Translations under genes and position numbers: made by a program
The notes under the pieces: generated by a model
Told to the model about the DNA's origin: nothing
Seen by the model: only the letters and a program-made list of their open reading frames with translations
Database searches by the model: none
Source of the DNA: Atopsyche davidsoni
Taxonomy: Eukaryota; Arthropoda; Insecta; Trichoptera; Hydrobiosidae
Reading direction: 5' to 3'
Assembly (NCBI GenBank): GCA_022113835.1
Contig: JAILWY010000002.1
Coordinates: 4,008,501 to 4,072,500, forward strand
DNA length: 64,000 nt
Part shown: piece by piece, positions 19,548-33,230 of the stretch
Layout of the letters: each line of letters begins with the position of its first letter
Numbering within the stretch: position 1 is the stretch's first letter

Positions 19548-22500
19548 ATCAATTACGTATCGTTAAATAATTTTTTTGTGATGAATGCATTTTAAATACT
19601 GTGAAATATATTTAACATATTTATAAGATTTTATTGCTTAGATTTTAATTCTGTTAGGTTTAATAAGGTACTTACATATTTACTAAGCATATTAAAAATA
19701 TATTTATCCTTTATTACGTAGTGGTTCTCCGAGCTTATGTCTCTAATCAAGTTTCTTTGGAATTAATGTTATCTTCGCTACCAATCCGACCCTTGCCAAC
19801 ATAGGAAATCCCCGGCTTCCAAGAAGCGAGAGGTGTCAGGTGTCAGACTTCCTTCATCAGCGCGTAACAGGAGTAGAGCAGAGCGGCAGGATGTTCGTTT
19901 AATCTATAAGACGACCATTGATCTTAAAGACGCTGGCTCTGTAACGTAAACAAACACAAGCCAGGACCCTGCAATATCTTACATCTATACACTACCCTAG
20001 TAGCTCTATATTGCTTAGAGATTACGACCTGAATATAAATTTAATATATTTGGTGTTATTTATTATACGAAATATTTATTCAAAGACAATCTCTTTTTCT
20101 GTGCTATTGTTTCCTGCCTAAGTAAACAAAGCAAATGAGAACGTAATTAGCTTGCCGGTTGTATCGTGACGTGTATTTATCAGCTATATATCGCTGATAA
20201 GGTATATGACTACGTATGTACATAAGAAACCTTTTAAAAATTACAAACTGTAAAAAATACACTCATCGTGAGTTCGATGCCAATGAACGCAAAAATATAT
20301 TTATAGCAACAATATAAAAAATTCTAACGACGTATCCGTTATAAGGAAAGATTTATTTGGGCAGTAGAACTGATAATAAATACGGCGTATGTCGCATAAA
20401 ACTGCGGCCTGGGCTGTAAAAAAAATAATAAAACAACCCGCCACCCGTCTTGGAGGACGTGGCCCGCCGCAGCGGTGCGTACGGGAAAACATCGCCTCTT
20501 GGCAACCGTGGACGTCATCGGCTAAGGGTTGAAACACTCGCAGTGGGGGTGGAAGTATTTGAATTCGCTTAACCAAATAACCGAACCCTCAGTAGTCAAC
20601 GCTATGCGCTGTATTCAGACCTGAAGACTAACAATGGGGATGGAGATATTCGAGATCGGGTGACCGACTCATTGAGCTACAAATCCTAAATATTTAATAT
20701 GCATTTGGGTGACCGTAGGCTCAAACTTAAAATATTTACGATAAGACTAGAATTTTTTTTATTGTTTTTAATCAAATGATAGCAAATAACATGCGAAAAA
20801 AAATAATAAAAATAACCGCACGCTTCCCATTCGACGCACCATACGCTCTTGAGCATGGCCCGACTGTGTGCACTGCACTCGAGTGGCGAGTGGGAGCGCT
20901 GGGAAACAGCGACCGACAGTCAAAATAACTTCCGGTGAGTCGACGGTTGTGGATACTACCATGCGAGGGGGTGGGAAGGGGTGAAGGACCACTGAGCAAA
21001 CAGTATGTGTATTTTGAACCATATTTTTTCATAACCATATATACAACAAAGCAGACTTGAAAAATAACAGATGAGCAATTCATTGTAATTTGAGAATATG
21101 TTATTTAAAATTGCAACCTAAAATTTTTTTTATTTATATTTTTTTATGTCTAAAGCGAAAAAGTAACATTTAATTCTATTTTTTTTATTGGTTGAATATT
21201 TAAAAATATTTAAATACATTTTCTTTGAGATTTAAGTTTTTTATATAGTCCGTACCATTAACTCACAATGTTAGAGTCCCCGTAAAGTGATATTTTTTCT
21301 TATTGTTTACGGTTAAAAAATGCTTTTATTGTATGCTGAAGATTTGAAAAAACACACACAATTTTTACTTGGCGCTTTATACCATTAACATACTATTGTA
21401 GTTAGTATGGTAATAAAATAAGTTCGTAGATTTAAAGTCTTTTAAAAATGTTTTTAAATAATCATCAATAAATTTTAAAACTACTGCTTTATCCTTAAAG
21501 TCCTTAAGGACGTTCAAGTGCTGCGCTCTTCACTGCCAATGTGTAGTCATTGAATGGATCTCCATCCTTTTCCCATGGTTCCACGGTTAATCTTGTATCT
21601 GGTAATGCAAGTCAAATATGTACCGGGACCATGTCGTGAATACCACTTGCGGGCCTGGCATGCCCGGTCGCAGTACAGCTTTGCACCATGCAATGCATTA
21701 CTTATCCAACTGCATTAACTTCACCAAAAATGTTTGATTAAGATATACTTGTTTTAAAATTTAAACTAAATATTTAATTTCTACTTATTAAAAGCGAATC
21801 TTTTATTATACTATACGCATGACTAGGGTTTCGTATATTATTGTTTAATGACGACACGGTCCCATTTTATCACGTTTTTTTTTTATATTTTGCTCTTCAA
21901 AAAATATCTAGAGTAAAGGTTGTAACGTTATTATAAAACCATTATTTATAAAATGACTTTGAACCGCGGTTTGTGATTAATGCTTAATTTGTAAAATATA
22001 TATTAAAACAACTTGACAATCTGTCAAATCGTTATAAAGGCTGTTCGGCTAAAAATTATCGTGTTTACATTTAAAGGGTTTTTTTTAGATAATATTCATT
22101 TACGTAATAGTGCTTATGAAACAAGTAAGGTGTATTTTTTTTCAACTTGCTAGAACACTTGAGTTTTAATATAAAAAAGCATCATAATTATTAAAGTTAT
22201 TATACGATAGTTTTTATGTCGTTCGCAGGTTTGTTTGTTTATATTTGAGATCCAGTCTATAAAATACAACAAGGAAACTCTTCCATGTATAAAATATACA
22301 AAAGTTATTCTACGTCTTGCAGCTTTCAGATATTAAGTTACTTGCTAGACTTTAAAGTATCTTTCTGTGAAGATTGTTTCAGAGGAGGTAGAATATCAGT
22401 AATTGTGCATTTTAAAATACAGTTTGTGCAAAACTTCAACATTATCGCAAAATAACCTATTTAAAACCATTTTATATCAAGGCATGTTTTTATAATTGTA

Positions 22501-22998
22501 AATATTTCAAAGCATCACAGATAAAACGGACTAAATTATAAGCGACATATTCACGCAATATAATAAAAATCTTTGATTAATTATACAATATTTATCAAGT
22601 GCTATTTTATAGGTTTAATCAACCAATTAAAAAAATCTGCAAAGTCGATTTAGCGTCTATATTTATTTGACCAACTCAAAATGTTTATTTATACTAAACT
22701 TGCAATCTTTGATGTACATAGAAATAATAATTTAAAAGAAAATATGATTAGCAAAATTAAAATTATTGTATCATCAAGAATTCTTTAAAAATAAGGTTGT
22801 AATTGCTATTTTTAAATAGAGACAAACATTGTTTCTTATAATTGAAAAAAAAAACACTGATAAAACATGGATTTTAAGGTTTTGCAACATGATGTTTTAA
22901 TTTAATAGTAATGAACAAAAATATAAACAAATTTTGTCCCTTGGTATAGCAGGTACGTAATGTAATGACTAGTATTCAATTTCGCAACGTACATCTTC

Positions 22999-23235
22999 CC
23001 TGTCTAATTAAATCACCCTCAGGTGGACCAGCCCTTGTGTAAGCACAGGTTTAGGTGGCATGACAACGCCGAGCACTACCCTCTGAATGACGGCAAGGGA
23101 TGCTACGCAATTGAATTTAAAGCAAAAGAAATTATACCCTTAAACAACCTACTCTTGAATACATATTCGGAATTAAAAAGTACTAATGAAATAATAAGCT
23201 CTGTATACAATAAAAATACCAAAATCTACATTTAA
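22999..23235 (+). other. Exon-like open frame, unrecognised
   Basis: A pyrimidine-rich stretch ends in CACCCTCAG and is followed by an open frame starting VDQPLCKHRFRWHDNAEHYP and continuing LNDGKGCYAIEFK before turning AT-rich (stop at 23233-23235). Composition and residue mix in the first 35 codons are more protein-like than in other frames here, and the CAG/G boundary could be a splice acceptor. I recognise no family and see no matching donor. Equally it may be old repeat sequence. Confidence 0.15.
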
Positions 23236-25821
23236 AAATCAATATGCATTAATAGTTGCTATCCTTATTTATTTATATATTATTTTAAGCCTTGTTTTTT
23301 TTAAATATTTACAGTCACGTTTACCAGGAAATTTTAAATAAAAAAATATTCACAAATACGCTTGGCTATAAATACATTGCCATATTTTCAAGAAGCGGGA
23401 AGGGATTAAATAACATTGATTTTCAAATAACTTTTATGTATTACTTTAATATGATATAAAAAAAACAGATTTTTTGTATATTTTTATATTTTGTATATAT
23501 ATATATATATATTTATATATTGTGTACATCAGAAAGTTATATTTACATTGATATAAATTTCATGTAAAATTGAAAGCGCATAACGCATTTATCGGTTATT
23601 TTTAATAAGAGAGATTAAACTAGGAATCTCCCGATAAAGTGTTGAAGGGGTTTATATCAATAGTTCATGCTTAAAATCATACTATTTTTATTTCAATATA
23701 TTTATAATACATATTCCTCCTTTGCACTTAACATTTCAGGACATGTGATGATATACGGCAGAAGCGTGCAGATCGTGTTTTACTTAATTGCATTCAGGAG
23801 CATCGGTTAAACTACCCCCTCCCTTAGTGCACGCACTACTGACTGGAATATCTCGTAGCCTAATCATCCCTTTGAGGTTTTAAATTATAATCTTAACATA
23901 GTACTGTGAAAGATTGTTTACAAAGCAAACATAAACCCACCCTGAGCCGTATTGCAAGTGATCATTAAAACAATGTATAGAAACAAAATAAATACATGTA
24001 ATGCTTATTTTAAAAACACAACTAGTATTTTAAACTCAAATGCGAATTTAAAAGGTTTATTTTATTTTTAGGGGATAAACAAAATATGTGTGTTTCATAT
24101 TACTGCTTAGTGATAAAAAAACGATGAAATTTAAAAATATCGTTTTTGGGTCATTATATTTATAATTAAATTTAAACTAAACGTATTGTTGTATTGATAG
24201 ATGACACGAGCATAAACGTAGACAATTATATTTATTTTTTTATTTATTCGATATATAATCAAAAATGTGCCATCGATTGAACAAAAGAAATACAATTCGT
24301 CACTTTTTTACGTCACGACCATTTTTTTCCAAAGGCTACAAGAGACCGTGAAAGATAAAATAAATTGATTATAATGGTGATATCAGATAGTGCACATTTA
24401 ATTTAAACTTCTGAGTACAGTATAAGAATATTCATGTATGCGGGTTACATGATATCATGCGGGTATAAGATTACGATGTAAATACGCGGGTGTAATTACA
24501 AAGGTTATCTTATTAGTTAATTAACGTGAGATGCAGGTGATTCGAATACAACTTAAGTATAACCCACGTTAGAGTGATATAAAACATAATTCTCCATACA
24601 AAACAAATATTATAAGTGAGAGAAAAAATCTAAAAGACTGCAAAATAAATTTCATAAATGTACCAGCCATTTTGCTAGATTTTTTTTATAATAAATACTA
24701 TTTGTATTTATTCCTTTATCAATAGCTTTAAAAATTCGTAAAAATATATAACATTTCAGCGTTGAAATATTTCATAAAAAAATATCAAAAGGAAAGTAAG
24801 TCATTTGTCAAATATTCAAAGAAATTTTCGCGTAAACACTATATAAAGAGCGTGGCCTATTTTTTATATGAGTAAACAAATCAATCTTCAAATAAAAAAT
24901 AAAAAAACGTACAGAAAATATTTTATTCACAATACCTAATATTAAATGATAAAATTGCTCGTTATATTTATACATTGTCATAAAAAGTTTTCGTTTTTTT
25001 TTTGTATTTATAAGGCATTCGGGACGAAATAAATACGGCATTTTAAATTAAAGGAATCTTGAGACGTCAAAAAAGAAACAAAGAACTGAGAGACGTTAAA
25101 CCCAATAAGACATTTCATGAGATAACAGATGAAGAGATTCTCTTTTTTTTATTTGGTGTTATTTAATTTCAAGCATCACTCTCGAGCGCGGGGAGACATT
25201 TTGAAAAATTGTTGAAAGTTAATTTAAAATTTGAACGAAGTATTTTGTCATTGGATTCTCGGGATGAAAGTATTTTTTTTTCTGCGTTTAAATGAATTTA
25301 ATTTTTTTTTCTTAGCACCGTCATTTACATAATTGCCTGTTAGATTAAAAAAAAACACATATTTTATATTTATATATTTTTCAGGATTTTTTTAACTATT
25401 GGGGCCTGGTGTTTCGATAATTAGGAGTGAACTGTTCAGGAAATTCATATTCAGCCATAAACGCTTTTTCTCTTATTTTTTCAATAGTATATAGTTAATT
25501 TATTTTTCATATAAATATTTTTTAGTTTTTACGAAACAATTTTGGCCTGGGAGCGTTAGAGTTCTCGCGAGCTGCATTCGACTCTATCGTCCCGTTCAAT
25601 ATCCGGAATGGATACAAACGCGGCCTGCGTGCCTGGCGGGGAGCCTGGAGTAATCAGAATTAATGCGAGCCGCGCGAGTCGACACCGGAGCTCGTATTTC
25701 ATCAGCGGCCACTCCGCGGGTAGCACTCCTGAAAACTGCCAACTGGCTCGCTGAAATGAACACAATTTAACCATGAAATATACCTTAAACTGTTTAACAC
25801 CATTTTCTTAAAAAATGCAGC

Positions 25822-25880
25822 TCCCACATAAAATGACGAGATGGGAACTCGAATTTACATCTCATGGTTATTGCATCATC
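25822..25880 (-). repeat. Second tRNA-related SINE family, fragment 2
   Basis: CCCACATAAAATGACGAGAT is followed by GGGAACTCGAATTTACATCT and ATGGTTATTGC. It aligns with 4071-4155, where the same block order occurs. The B-box region is diverged. Confidence 0.4.
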
Positions 25881-28214
25881 AGTCATCTTGACCATCGTTT
25901 ACATACTCAATTTATATTCATGACAAGTGAAATCTAAAAGTTTCTTTGTTCACCATAACTCTTATCTAATTAATCGTTACACATGCCTATGCTTAATAAA
26001 CACTTGACGATTTTCAAACATCATTAAGTAGATTAAAATGTTAAATTGTGTTGGAAGGACATAATTATGTTTTGAAGTATATTTAAATTATCAATGAAGT
26101 TTGCAGTTGAATTTTTTCAAAAAACGTATTTATATTTTTAATAATCGATATTCATTAGACGTCCGTTTTTATGAAAAGAACTGTATTTATTTTAATATGT
26201 GTCTGAAAGTTAGCCACCTTTTAAAATTTAATAATCAAATTTAAAAAAAAAAACCCTAATATTTTTTAATTAATATGAATGTACGCTCAGTAGCCTAAAG
26301 TTGAGTGTATTTTCATTATAATTTCAACATCGAAATAAAAGCACCAAAGAAGGTCATACGCGCGTTCTCCTCTAATTGAACTAATAAAACTGTACAAACA
26401 TCGCATAAAACTCTTACATAACTACCAACCCCGTATAGAGTAAGGCTTCTGTTCCACCCCCACTAGTTAAGAGAAAATCTAGTTACTGAAAACGTTGTAT
26501 TTTTATTTCCGCCCAAAGAGGCCTCAGGAAATGGCTTTCCTTATATACTACCCTCGGTATCTCCACATGCGCTGAGATAGAACCTGAACCAACAACAGGG
26601 GCACTTTGCAGGATATTTAATTATTTGGGGTGGTTTTTGTGAAAGCCTTATTGCGTCCTCAGTACGCATTCATTACTGTTCTAGATTCCATGTATAACGT
26701 ACTCCTATAAAATTTATTTCGTCGTATTTTATAATAACGTTTTATATTATTTTAATGGAATGATATTAAAAACTCAATACCGGCCGGTTTTTTTTATACG
26801 TTTGTGGTTCACACGTTGAAATAATAAAAATATTTTATTTAGTATTCAATATTCCTATCATTCAATTATTAATATACATGCTTATCCAGCGGCATTTAGT
26901 CAACTACGGATTAAAAAACCACTCAAGCACTTGCAGTGCTTTTATAAATTAAAGTAAACAGTTTAATTTTACACATTGTGGTAAAGGATCAATTGACTAT
27001 GAGGCTTTACTAGAAATACACATTATATTATTAATACTATTTTCACGCTAAAGAAAGATTGCAAGAGCAGTCATTATAATCGTAAAAGAAATTAAGTTAT
27101 AAAACAAACTCACTTATGTACACGTTGAAGCTGTAAAATGCAAATTAACTAAGGAAAGTCGCAAAGTAGAGTTTACAGCCCTGTTAAGACCCGAGAGCTC
27201 CATCGCAACATTTACTTCACGACACATGTCAGATAAAAACATTTTCCTTTGATGAAATAACTTGCATAATGTCAACTGCATCCGAAAAAGAAACAAACGT
27301 AAGACAAACGAGAGAAATAAAACTACCTTGCTGACTAGTAATAAACAAACTTCTATACCATAAATGGACATCAGGGACATGTTACTTGCTCCCAAATACA
27401 AGGAAAATCAAATATTGCATATGTAAAAAATCGGAAAAAATTACCTCAGATCAGTGCTTGATAATCTTTATTTATTTTTGGCTTCGTTTAAAACTAACAA
27501 AACTTACTTCTAATGTCATTAAAAAATATATCACTTTGCGTATAAAACTGTTTTGCCTTCGTCAGGTGCAAAGGCAGCGTAGTACAATTTAAAATTACTA
27601 TTGATTTTACACAAATGCGCAATGTAAGTAATTTATTAGCAATTCAGCCGGTAATGGAGAATGAACGCAGAGAATTTATCTCTATATAAACATTAAAGGT
27701 GTCACATAAAACGTAAATTATCGTAAAATTAATAAGTCCCGGTCTTTAAATAAAGTTGCAATAGATTTATGATGCATACATGCATGTAAATGCTCTGCAG
27801 TTGCAGCGAACCTGTTGCAAGCATGAAGACTCAATTTACCGTATATAATATATAGTATATCTATAGAAATAAATTGATTGTATTTGAAACTTCCGCTTTC
27901 ACAATTTTTTTCTTTGTATGGTCTGAAAACTCTGAGGAGGAACAGAGAAAGAAAAAAAGTTAGCACTTACGAGATGTGGTTTTGGAGACATGCGAGCGCG
28001 CTGGGGTCTTTTGGACTACTCGTAAAATAAAAAAAAAACATTCAAGCCTTGTTTCAAGTAAAGAAATAAATATTTCGGAATATTTTGTTTGATTTGTTAT
28101 ATAAATTAACTTAATTTTTGGAGAATTTCTATTCTCATGTATACAGCATATAATTTATAAATACTTTCAGAACAACAGTGCACCCATTTAGAAACATTCT
28201 CTACTTTGAACTTA

Positions 28215-28625
28215 CAGTAATACCCCACTTTACGCGACCCCGTTATGCGCGGTTTCACTATAATGCGTAAATCAAAATTCACGTTAAAATGCCTCGCATT
28301 ACGCGAATTTCTTATTTTAAGAATGTGTATGAACATAATGTAGTCATTGACTTCTCTTAACAATTAAAAACAGCGTTGAACGTATTTTACAAGAACGAAA
28401 AAGAAACGCTACCCAAAAGACAATAGATGTATTTTTCATTAAAAATAACATGTAATACTGAATAAAGTGTTTTTAGAATTAAAGTGATTGATTCAAATGA
28501 TTCGTATTTTTTTGTATTAAGTATTGACGTTGTATGTATGTTTAACCGTAAACTCCGATATACGCGATATACGATAACGCGATTTTTTCCGGAACGTATC
28601 CCTCGCGTAAAGCGGGGTATTACTG
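28215..28625. mobile_element. Pogo/Tigger-like MITE with TA duplication
   Basis: The termini CAGTAATACCCCACTTTACG (28215) and, inverted, CAGTAATACCCCGCTTTACG (from 28625) match at 22 of 23 positions and are flanked by TA on both sides. CAGTAATACC...TTTACGCG ends are of pogo/Tigger type within the Tc1/mariner superfamily. Inside, on the plus strand, QERKRNATQKTIDVFFIKNN followed by a stop resembles the C-terminal tail of Tigger transposases (a QTTLDxFF-like motif). This is therefore an internal deletion of a once coding element; nothing functional is left. Confidence 0.8.
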
Positions 28626-30860
28626 TATACTCATTTTAAACATATATTTAGTATAACAAAAAAAAATAGTCTTTTTAAGTAGACACATGACAAAGAAAGC
28701 GATCTAAAGTAAAAAAATAATCGTTTGAAAATTGTTGCCAACTTCTAAGCTCTAAGCATTTTGGCGAGGTACCCGTAATTTTTTTGTAAAAAAAATATCA
28801 AAAAGTGAAGTTTATACGGTCAAAGTATCCCACTGTGCGCTCGGTAGCGGTCGCGTCAAAGTTTAATAGTTAACGTAGCAAGTTCCGCACAGTGTGTCGG
28901 CTGCTGGCACTTGAGCGGCCGTTAAAACCGCCGAGGCGGTCCGGTCCGCTGCAGAAGTTTGCCCTTCCGGTATAGCCAACAGCACCATTAGACTGCCAGG
29001 CGAGAGCGCTATCTTGCTAGCTAATAATGCTATCTTTTAATTTGTTTAGTATTGCATATTATACTGGCAAATACTAAACTTCAAATCTTAGACACGCTGC
29101 TAGAAAACGAAATACCCAGTAACAGATTACGTGTAATTTAGTATTCATTGGTGGTGCGTCTAGGTTTTATAGTAAAATGAAACAATTTACTTGAATTTAG
29201 GGTAGACATAGAAAATTTGTTGTTGTTCAAAGTTTAAATATAAAAACATAGTTTTTTTTACTTGATTTGGTCTCTTGGGTGTTGAGCGGCTTGAAGTTTT
29301 AAGTCCTTCGACGAGTCCCCTTGCTGGGACCGCTTTCAAGGATTTTGATTTGGAAATTTCTTACAAAATAATGTTTGACTAATTTAATGCGACGTTGTTT
29401 CACATTTAATGCGTAAAATTAACTAATTTTTTTAATAAATTATCCGTGATTTGTAATATATAAAAAGCGCTGTATTTTAGTATAAGAAAAATTCCATTTG
29501 AAAACCATGCCAATCTTAATCAAACGATCAAAATAAGACGTCAAAAGTTAATTTTGTATTTCATTGCAGAAAACATGATCATATATACACGTATTTTATT
29601 TGTTTTTCTGTCATTTCATATCTTGGCCGTCCCGGAAATCCTGAAGTTATTGGAATACTAAAAATATTCTGTTTACGATTTCAGAGATCGTAAAATATCC
29701 GCATTATCTCGAATCGATTGGCAAATAAGGAGCATAACGAAGCTGTCGCTCGGATATGAACACAAATTATGTTGTAAAAATTCAAGTTTACATAAAATTT
29801 AAGTTATATTTATTGTGACATAGCGGGATATTGGACGCTGGTTGGTGTGAAATTTGCAAAAACCGACAAAATAATAAATCATAATCGTTACATATTTAAA
29901 ATATTTGTTTTTTTTATTTTATCGTGCTTATCGTGAAATGAAAAACAAAAACTCATTAATTTAATATAAAAAATATATAAAACGCACGCGCGCTTATTAT
30001 ATCAATGTTTGATATCTGACTTAGCAAAAATATTTATTTTAACGACACTGAGTGGTATATTCTAATAATATATATGTTCTTATGGATCCATGCACCAAAA
30101 GTGAAAAAGGCTACAATCCGACCTTAGATAAAAAAAATTAACTGCCTGTTATTCTATATGACTATCAAGAATATAAAAAATATTTTTTTGAATATTATTA
30201 CGTTATTTATTTCCTGATTTTGTTATTTCCTTTCTATGGTGTCTTTAAATATTATTTTTTGTTTGGTGATGTATAATATGTTTATTTCTTTGCATCTACT
30301 CTCATTAGAGTGGACGCAAAAATGCATACTTCCTCTCAACGATAAAAAGATGATTTACTCCCTACAGTAAGAGACATTATTTTTATATATATATTTTATT
30401 TTATATATATATATATTTGTGTATTATCGTGTGCCCCACGACTCCACCCCCGGGCCGACGGGCTCCCCTCATGCGTCACTGTCACCAACAACTGACGGCC
30501 TGGCGAGATGGAAAACCACCCTGGCGCACCATAACTCACTTTGGAATCGCATCGAAAACATGACTTGTTCCTCTCGAGTTGATGCTGTTCCACTATCTCC
30601 ATGTTGATTACCAACACATTTGCATACCGAACAAAATCGAATATTAAAATGATAACTAAAAATAATCTTTTCAGATTATTTTTCATCTCGTCTTTGTGAC
30701 CTTCCAGCTTAAATCATAAATATGAAATAATCGTGAACAAATTAACACTCTTCTAACTGCTATAACTCTTTGTCACGCTATCACGCAATAAATATCCTGT
30801 TGATTAATTATGATTTGGTAAAATGCATCAAATCGCTTGCTTATTGCTTATTAAAAGCTA
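28626..30860. other. Gene-free stretch with GC islands at 28830-29010 and 30420-30610
   Basis: Both islands are unique and of mixed composition. The first includes GGCACTTGAGCGGCCGTTAA, the second CACCAACAACTGACGGCCTG. A scrap of repeat D lies at 29269-29312. (TA)n runs lie near 30385-30417. No gene is supported; frames 30396-30686 and 30419-30607 cover the same island on opposite strands. Confidence 0.4.
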
Positions 30861-31165
30861 CTAATATAATTGGGCACATTAGTTCACACATAGAAGATGA
30901 TTTAAAGAAATCTCAGAAAAATATCATCGTGATTTGTGTGGAATTTGAACAGGCTTACATGACCGGTATACTGACCATTGTACTAACGAACCACTTCCAT
31001 TAATCGAGAATTTTTAACAATCATACTCTACATATGAACCAATGTGCCCAATCAAACATCTTCTATGTGTGAACTAATGTGCCTAATCATATTAGTAATA
31101 ATATAATAAACCCGTAATGGGTAATGAATACGCACTTGATTGACGTTCAATCCAAAAAATAAACA
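30861..31165 (-). mobile_element. TRM element bounded by inverted ends, type A
   Basis: From the left: CTAATATAATTGGGCACATT, core, a truncated tRNA-like unit on the minus strand (GTGTGGAATTTGAAC, then CATGACCGGTATACTGACCA), the 5' flank TCGAGAATTTTTAACAATCA, and ATGAACCAATGTGCCCAATC at 31043-31062. That last sequence is the inverse of the left end. The roughly 200-bp unit 30861-31062 is therefore closed by inverted termini with a tRNA-like head inside. A second terminus (GTGAACTAATGTGCCTAATC) and the type A tail follow to 31165. Confidence 0.75.
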
Positions 31166-32764
31166 TGCTTATTAAAAGCTGAAAAAATCTGAAACATATT
31201 TAAAATATTTCTGCTTCGTTGAAATAGCATCTTTGAAACGATTCTCCTTTTAACACATTTGCTCCCATGAAAAAATCCAAAACAGTTATACACGTTTCTG
31301 CTTTTAACAGCGACAATAAATTTTAACTTTGGCACGCAATAAACTTTCCTTGCAGTAAATGTGATGATTTTTTCTCGCAAATGCGGTTGCTCCTCGATTT
31401 TATGTAGTTTTGTAAATATATTTTTATTTGCCATTGTATGTTTCCGTCCGAGGATTCGTGTGAGCGCGTATATAGAACAATGAATTAAATTTTATTAGTC
31501 ACTCGTAATACTTGGCCTAACAAATTCAGCCCATTTGTAACCCCCTTGTTTGGAATCTTATCGCGTGGCCTAGTAGTGATCCACCCCGTCTCCCACCCCC
31601 ATCAGTCAGCTGGATTACCGCTGCCGGCAGCCAGCACCCTTATCTCCCGGCGCAGACTACCCTTGCCTCCCTGGGGGGTTGAGCAGCGGCGGCGCGTGGT
31701 TGGTTGTCATTCTCTTGTTTAAACGATAACAACAAAACTAACGACTTTTTTTTCCCTGTATCGTGCTTTTGTGTTTTACAAAACAAGATGATTATATCAT
31801 TTTCTTTTATCATAAATTTATTTCATTCGTTATCTGCTGAAGGTTGAAGGTCTTCTCTAAATGGCGTAATTTTTTTTTTTTTTTTGTTAAAGACAAAATT
31901 TTATTTTTTAAACACTCCTTTACTCTCTTTTTTTTAAAACAAAACCAAGAGATAACATTATTGAAACATATACTTCATACATATTAATAAAACAAAGTCT
32001 AAAGACGCCCCTTTAAAAGCCGTAAGCGCTCACGATCTCGCTCATCAGTCCTGTAACGATCTGAAATATATCTTATTATATGTATTTTTATTATTAAAAA
32101 ATATATAAATAATAATTATGTACGCTATACGCCACTGGAAACCCTCATAAGCTGATGTTTATGGTATGAACCCTTTGAATGAGATGCATGCGTTTGGATT
32201 GTGGATGGCAAAGAAGGGTTGAGATTATGCAGTTTTGAATAGAGGACTATCAAAAAAATGTACGTTTATATTTATCTATGGACTTTTTATCACAGCGCAT
32301 AACTCATAATAAAAGATCTGGTGAATAAATAATTTAATATATATGAAAATATGGCTGGGGGATTAAACGAAACTAGTCGCATAGTTGATTAATAAAAATT
32401 AATTATTTTATTTACAGAATCGGTATAAAAAACGAATGAGTTTGTGATTCGTCGATTATTCATTTGAGTATCGTATTCTCATATGATTGGCATGCACTGG
32501 ACCACGAGCCGGTTTGTTCGAGATATTCGTAGTGTTCTAGCCGCTCGGCTATTTTTTTTGTAATGTGGAGAAAATTATGACGTCATTTAGGCCCGATCGA
32601 TATGGCAACCTGTGCGGCCGATTTTGGGGCACTGGGCCGCCGGGACTTGGTTAAGGCCGCCGTGACGTCACACCGCGTCACCTTATGCTCACATGGACAT
32701 ACACGGCGTTCCGAATATTAATATATAATATAAACATATATATGGACACTTAAGAAAGCTAAAA
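31166..32764. other. Gene-free stretch with unique islands at 31560-31710 and 32500-32710
   Basis: 31560-31710 contains CAGCTGGATTACCGCTGCCG and CCCTTATCTCCC (homeodomain- and GATA-like cores). 32500-32710 contains one of the recurrent double CRE-like motifs (separate entry). A T run lies at 31870-31888. No gene is supported. Confidence 0.35.
32661..32682 (+). promoter_or_regulatory. Candidate double CRE/ATF-like site, copy 1
   Basis: CGTGACGTCAC followed by ACC and GCGTCACC: the perfect CRE palindrome TGACGTCA plus a second TGACGC half-site at fixed spacing. The same arrangement recurs at 39095, 39824 and 45082. Binding is inferred from sequence only. Confidence 0.35.
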
Positions 32765-33230
32765 TTCGAAAAATTGAAGCGGTTAAGATGTGACATTATA
32801 GGAGAATCCGTAAAACACCACGGGTTGTCCGCGTCACAAATGAGAGAACCAAAAATAATCGCTGTCAATAAAGTTGGTTCACAACTTCCAAATCAGCATT
32901 GACAACAAAGTAGTGAAGAAAGTGATTAAGTTTAAATACTTAGGCAGTACCTGGAGTTCTGAATAATAAATTAAATTGAAAATTGAGACAGCACGCAGTA
33001 AAATTAACAACTTGAGAAAAGTTTTATGTGCCAGAGACATAAAACATTGAAAACTCGCTGTATTATAGATTCACCAAATGCTATGTTGTTTCAGTTTTTA
33101 TTTTTGAAGGTGAGGCCTGGACATTTAAGGCAGGTACAATGCAAAAAAATTAAGCGTTTGAAATCTAGCTTTATAGGAAAATCCTATAAATACCATGGGT
33201 TGACCGCGACACAAATGAGATAGTCGTAAA
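32765..33230 (+). pseudogene. RTE-like LINE reverse transcriptase relic, C-terminal region
   Basis: The plus-strand frames, with stops and shifts, give IDNKVVKKVIKFKYLGSTWS near 32898-32955, then TARSKINNLRKVL, then GEAWTFK near 33110, and LYRKI followed by IPWVDRDTNE near 33165-33216. These match the order YLGST, KxxxLRKxL, C/EAWTLK and YRRxLxIPWVDRxTNE found at the C-terminal end of reverse transcriptases of RTE-like and related non-LTR elements of insects. A second version of the last block (HYRRIRKTPRVVRVTNERT) lies just upstream at 32775-32845. The reading frame is heavily decayed. Confidence 0.65.

Larger units (their letters stand above)
19548..28212. other. Long gene-free AT-rich stretch
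   Basis: No gene is supported. Balanced or GC-rich unique patches lie at 19780-20000, 20400-20560, 20820-20985, 21490-21720, 23020-23110, 25545-25770 and 26420-26640. A (TA)n run sits near 23493-23512. A fragment of a second SINE family lies at 25822-25880. Frames such as 20301-20576 and 27114-27401 show no protein similarity that I can see. The patch at 25545-25770 is CpG-rich with GGAGTAATCAGAATTAATGC inside. Confidence 0.5.

Noticed and set aside
20581..20740. Another tRNA-like SINE head (TAGCTCAATGAG on the minus strand)
   Set aside because: The A-box-like match is fair, but the B-box-like sequence is poor and too close; no second copy seen.
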